DNA of 9,152 bases from positions 1 through 9,152 of the forward strand of contig CAKRHL010000075.1 in NCBI GenBank assembly GCA_934338765.1, in the 5' to 3' direction. This document shows positions 5,923-9,152 of the stretch, in pieces. The position numbers were made by a program, and so were the translations under genes. This stretch comes from an uncultured Lachnospiraceae bacterium (GTDB lineage Bacteria; Bacillota; Clostridia; Lachnospirales; Lachnospiraceae). Under the pieces are notes generated by a model that made no database searches, had not been told where the DNA came from, and saw only the letters and a program-made list of their open reading frames with translations. Positions within the stretch are counted from its first letter, which is position 1. Each line of letters starts with the position of its first letter.

Positions 5923-6954
5923 TTGATTGAAGTAAGAAATCTGGTGAAGCAGTATGGAAATCATGCAGCCGTGGACGATCTTTCCTTTACTGTAGAGACA
6001 GGAAAGGTAGTGGGATTTCTGGGACCGAACGGTGCCGGTAAGTCTACAACGATGAATATGATCACGGGGTATATCGCACCTACCTCAGGAACAGTAATGA
6101 TCGATGGTGTGGATATGGAGGAGGAGCCGGAAAAGGTTCGCAAAAATATCGGTTATCTTCCTGAGAATCCACCGCTATATCCGGATATGCGTGTTCGTGA
6201 GTACTTATATTTTGTAGCGGAGTTAAAGAAGGTGCCTCGCAAGGAGAGGGATGTCATGGTTAATGAGATCATGAACCGGACGAAGATCGTAGATGTCTCT
6301 GAGAGACTGATCCGTCATCTGTCAAAGGGGTATAAGCAGAGAGTTGGTGTGGCGGGAGCTATGATGGGATATCCGGAGATACTGATCCTGGATGAACCGA
6401 CCGTAGGTCTCGATCCGAACCAGATCATTCAGATGCGTGAGCTGATCCGTGACCTGAGTGAGTCTCATACGATCCTGTTAAGCTCTCATATTATGCAGGA
6501 GATCAGTGCAGTCTGTGATGAGATCATTATCATCAATGAAGGAAAGATGATCGCCTGTGATACTCCGGATAACCTTACGATGCATATGGCATCCAACGGA
6601 CTTCATCTGGTGATCAAGGGTGACATTCCGATGATCAAAGGAGCACTCCGCACGGTTTCCGGCATCAAAAACGTGATATACGATGAGCTGATGGAGGAGG
6701 GAACTCTTGGTCTGACTCTTTACTCTATTGACAAAAAGGATCTTCGTGAGGATGTGTTCTTTGCTCTGGCGGAGGCAGGATGCCCGATCCTGGAGATGCA
6801 TCGTCAGGAGACGACTCTGGAGGAAGCCTTCATTGCATTGACAAAGGGAGGTTCCCGTCAGTTTGGCGGCAGAGAGACAGCGAAGAAACAGCCGAAGCCG
6901 GCAGAACCAACAGATGCTGAGGCAGAAGCAACTGGAGAAAAGGAGGAAGAATAA
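5923..6954 (+). CDS. ABC transporter ATP-binding protein, Gld/ABC-2 type
   Basis: ATPase subunit of an ABC-2 type transporter, expected on the cytoplasmic face and driving the permease encoded next. From TTG 5923 the product has 343 residues and begins IEVRNLVKQYGNHAAVDDLSF, as family members do. Walker A is GPNGAGKS (34-41). The Q-loop region reads YLPENPPLYPDM, with Glu where many ABC proteins have Gln. The signature is LSKGYKQR (133-140), Walker B ILILDE (153-158) ends at the catalytic Glu, and His189 is the switch histidine. LSKGYKQR and YLPENPPLY are typical of the GldA-like branch. After about residue 315 comes a low-complexity tail rich in Lys, Pro, Ala and Glu that ends in Glu residues and is probably disordered. 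The stop overlaps the next ATG by one base, so translation is likely coupled. The rare TTG start may keep expression low. GldA is the gliding-motility name in Bacteroidota; the substrate here is unknown. Confidence 0.93.
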   Translation: MIEVRNLVKQYGNHAAVDDLSFTVETGKVVGFLGPNGAGKSTTMNMITGYIAPTSGTVMIDGVDMEEEPEKVRKNIGYLPENPPLYPDMRVREYLYFVAELKKVPRKERDVMVNEIMNRTKIVDVSERLIRHLSKGYKQRVGVAGAMMGYPEILILDEPTVGLDPNQIIQMRELIRDLSESHTILLSSHIMQEISAVCDEIIIINEGKMIACDTPDNLTMHMASNGLHLVIKGDIPMIKGALRTVSGIKNVIYDELMEEGTLGLTLYSIDKKDLREDVFFALAEAGCPILEMHRQETTLEEAFIALTKGGSRQFGGRETAKKQPKPAEPTDAEAEATGEKEEE

Positions 6955-7823
6955 TGTTTGCGATTTATAAAAAGGAATTAAAGCAGTATTTTCATTCCAT
7001 GATCGGATTTGTATTTCTTGCTTTTTTCATAGCGATCATTGGTATTTATACATGGGCAAATAACTTTTACGGAAAAGTGGGAAATTTTGAGACAACCTTA
7101 AGTTCTTCTACATTTCTTTTTGTACTGCTGATCCCGATCCTTACCATGAGGGTTCTGGCAGAGGAAAAGCATCAGAAGACAGATCAGTTGTTATATACGG
7201 CACCGATCTCTATCGGCCGCGTGATCATTGGAAAGTATCTTGCGTTGATCACATTATTTGGAATCGGTGTATTGTTTGTGGGACTTTACCCATTGCTGTT
7301 GAGACATTATGGTCCGGACAGTGTGCAGCTTGCACCGGCATATAGTGCTCTGATCGGATTTTTCCTTTTGGGAGCGGCATATATTGCTATTGGTACCTTT
7401 GTTTCTTCATTGACAGAGAGTCAGCCCATTGCAGCGGTTGTTTCTTTTCTGGTGCTTTTAATGAGTGTGCTGGTATCCAGTATCGCAGGGGCACTTCCGT
7501 CCGATAAACTGTCACAGGCTGCGATCCTGTCAGTGGTATGGATCATTGTGGCAGCAGTGGCTTATTACATGATGCATAATATAACGGTTGCAGTCATTCT
7601 GGCAGTGCTGGGAGAAGCAGCGATCTGGATCATTTATGCAGTGAAATCTTCTCTGTATGAGGGACTTGTGGCTGATATTCTGAATTGCGCTGCATTGTCA
7701 TCCAAATTTGATGATTTTACGCTGGGTGTTCTGAAATATGACGTGATCGTATATTATGTGAGCGTTGCATTTTTGTTTGTATTTCTGACGATCCAGAGTA
7801 TCAGAAAAAAGAGATATAACTAA
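6954..7823 (+). CDS. ABC-2 type permease, GldF-like
   Basis: Membrane subunit that should pair with the preceding ATPase. The 289 residues begin MFAIYKKELKQYF, a cytoplasmic amphipathic lead, and contain six or seven hydrophobic segments (first near 16-36, last near 262-282). The stretch PILTMRVLAEEKHQKT (61-76) followed by an LLYTAPIS segment and a GKYLA motif is the hallmark of ABC-2/GldF permeases (usual pattern 'TMR-x-x-AEE-x-x-x-x-T'). AAAGGAGG (6939-6946), seven bases before the ATG, is a very strong ribosome binding site and lies inside the end of the ATPase gene. The ATG shares one base with the upstream TAA. Tight coupling of the two genes supports a fixed stoichiometry. The transported molecule cannot be told from the sequence; the exporter role is inferred from the ABC-2 family. 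Confidence 0.9.
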   Translation: MFAIYKKELKQYFHSMIGFVFLAFFIAIIGIYTWANNFYGKVGNFETTLSSSTFLFVLLIPILTMRVLAEEKHQKTDQLLYTAPISIGRVIIGKYLALITLFGIGVLFVGLYPLLLRHYGPDSVQLAPAYSALIGFFLLGAAYIAIGTFVSSLTESQPIAAVVSFLVLLMSVLVSSIAGALPSDKLSQAAILSVVWIIVAAVAYYMMHNITVAVILAVLGEAAIWIIYAVKSSLYEGLVADILNCAALSSKFDDFTLGVLKYDVIVYYVSVAFLFVFLTIQSIRKKRYN

Positions 7824-7866
7824 AATATATCAGGCACAAAAAAGCAGTGCGGAAATGAGGTAAATG

Positions 7867-9152
7867 ATGAGCGAAAAGAAAGAAAATTTGACCCAGAATA
7901 AAGAGCCGGGAAAGATTAAAAGATCTTTTACAAGCCGGCAGTTTAAGTCAGGGGCGTACAGCTCCGTGATCACCGTGATCGTCATTGCACTGGTGGTTGT
8001 TGTAAATATGGTATTTAATAAGCTGGATCTGTCCACGGATCTCACATCAGACAGCCTGTTTACTTTGACCAAGGAGTCACAGAAGACATTAAAGAATGTC
8101 AAAGATGATATTACAATTTATTACATGGTGACAAAGGGGGAGGAACAGGATTATATCCGGCGTGTGATCAAGCAGTACAATAAGATCTCAGATAATATTA
8201 AAGTAGTGACAAAGGATCCGGTGGTTTATCCGAATTTTTCCAAGAAATATGTGGATGATGCGGTATCAGATAACGATGTGATCGTGGTTGACAATACCAC
8301 AGGATCAGCAAAATATGTATCCAGCGATGATATGCTGTATTCGGATCAGTATTCCTATTATACAAGCGGAAGCTCTGAGCAGTATCTGGATGTGGAAGGA
8401 CAGATCACATCTGCGATCCAGAATGTCCTTTCTACCGACAAGAAAAAGATATATGTTGTGACAGGACACGATGAGCAGAGTGTCAGTGATTCTCTTTCCA
8501 AAACATTGGAAAAGATGAATGTAGATGTACAGGAAATCTCTCTGGTAACCCAGAAGAAGGTGCCGGATGACTGTTCTTTATTGATTGAATATGGACCACA
8601 GAGCGATCTGAGAGACAGTGAGAAAACAGTGATCCTGGATTATTTGAAAAAGGGTGGTACAGCAATCCTGATGCCGGGTTACGTGGAGAAGGATACACCG
8701 AATATTGATGAGATCCTTGACTACTATGGCATGAGTATTCAGAAGGGTATTATTTATGAAGGTGTTGGACATTATGAGAATTATCTCAACTGGATCGTTC
8801 CGACTATCAACACGGATGCGGATGTTATGTCAAAGTTTGGTGACAAGGATTATGTGGTGATCGGATCTTCCCAGGGCATTAAGGAGCAGAAAGCTTCTTC
8901 TCTGAGAAGTGGATTGAGTTTAACGGATATTCTGACCACATCAAAGCAATCCCTGTTGAAAAAGGATCCAAGCTCCCAGAATACCGATAAGGAAAAGGGA
9001 GATCTGGACGGTCCGTTTGCAACAGGTGTTTACGCCGAGGAAACTGTAGATGACGGTACCACAAAGCTGGCGGTGATCGCAACCAACGAAGTACAGGATA
9101 CTTTGATGGAAAATATGATCAGCGGCATGCTGGGAGATTCTAAGGATGGCAC
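7867..9152 (+). CDS. GldG-like ABC transporter auxiliary protein, 3'-truncated by the window edge
   Basis: An open frame without a stop, so the C-terminus lies beyond the window; 428 codons are visible. The product has a charged cytoplasmic N-terminus of about 30 residues, one membrane span (about 32-50), then a large domain expected outside the membrane. It matches GldG/ABC_transp_aux proteins. After the span comes LDLSTDLTSDSLFTLT (family 'LDLT-x-D-x-x-YTLS'), then DITIYYM. TGHDE at 199-203 matches the family's 'TGHGE', LIEYGP follows at 239-244, and KKGGTAILM near 261-269. ATG 7867 is preferred: GAGG at 7857-7860 is six bases upstream, against three for the adjacent ATG 7864. It follows the permease after 43 bases with no terminator, so the three genes form one operon. 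In gliding Bacteroidota GldG accompanies GldA and GldF; elsewhere the role of this subunit is not settled. Confidence 0.88.
   Translation, partial: MSEKKENLTQNKEPGKIKRSFTSRQFKSGAYSSVITVIVIALVVVVNMVFNKLDLSTDLTSDSLFTLTKESQKTLKNVKDDITIYYMVTKGEEQDYIRRVIKQYNKISDNIKVVTKDPVVYPNFSKKYVDDAVSDNDVIVVDNTTGSAKYVSSDDMLYSDQYSYYTSGSSEQYLDVEGQITSAIQNVLSTDKKKIYVVTGHDEQSVSDSLSKTLEKMNVDVQEISLVTQKKVPDDCSLLIEYGPQSDLRDSEKTVILDYLKKGGTAILMPGYVEKDTPNIDEILDYYGMSIQKGIIYEGVGHYENYLNWIVPTINTDADVMSKFGDKDYVVIGSSQGIKEQKASSLRSGLSLTDILTTSKQSLLKKDPSSQNTDKEKGDLDGPFATGVYAEETVDDGTTKLAVIATNEVQDTLMENMISGMLGDSKDG

Overview
The window looks like chromosomal DNA from a spore-forming Clostridia bacterium, probably of the family Lachnospiraceae. 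The reasons are a Bacillota-type DNA polymerase I with an eroded proofreading domain, a SpoIIM-family sporulation protein, strong AAGGAG-type ribosome binding sites, moderate G+C, and a solute-binding protein of a type I recall from that family. The family assignment is inference. I see no RNA gene, CRISPR array, insertion sequence or phage gene, and coding fills almost the whole window.

Layout. Positions 1-2893 (+) hold the 3' part of polA, cut by the left edge, followed after 64 bases by coaE (dephospho-CoA kinase). On the minus strand a spoIIM-like gene (2873-3460) runs tail-to-tail into coaE, and the two coding ends overlap by 21 bases. A 164-base AT-rich divergent spacer separates spoIIM from a forward gene (3625-5052). 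That gene codes for a membrane-anchored, C-terminally short relative of family 5 (peptide/nickel) solute-binding proteins, with no transporter genes beside it. Next is a self-contained unit: a good sigma-A-type promoter, a cyclophilin peptidyl-prolyl isomerase (5179-5697) and an intrinsic terminator (5751-5786).

From 5787 to the right edge is the start of a Gld-type ABC transporter operon. Its leader carries TTCAC direct repeats, a possible promoter and a perfect 6-bp hairpin just before the ribosome binding site. The genes are an ATPase (5923-6954, TTG start), an ABC-2 type permease (6954-7823, start overlapping the previous stop by one base) and a GldG-like auxiliary protein (7867 to the edge, incomplete). 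The last is an open frame without a stop in the window. The three products probably form one membrane complex: cytoplasmic ATPase, membrane channel and a membrane-anchored extracytoplasmic subunit. Its substrate outside gliding Bacteroidota is not established to my knowledge.

Most of the window is ordinary housekeeping sequence. The parts worth a second look are the lone truncated solute-binding-like protein beside spoIIM, the coaE/spoIIM antisense overlap, and the Gld-type operon with its structured leader. Several starts given here are shorter than the longest open frame because a ribosome binding site or family alignment supports the internal start.
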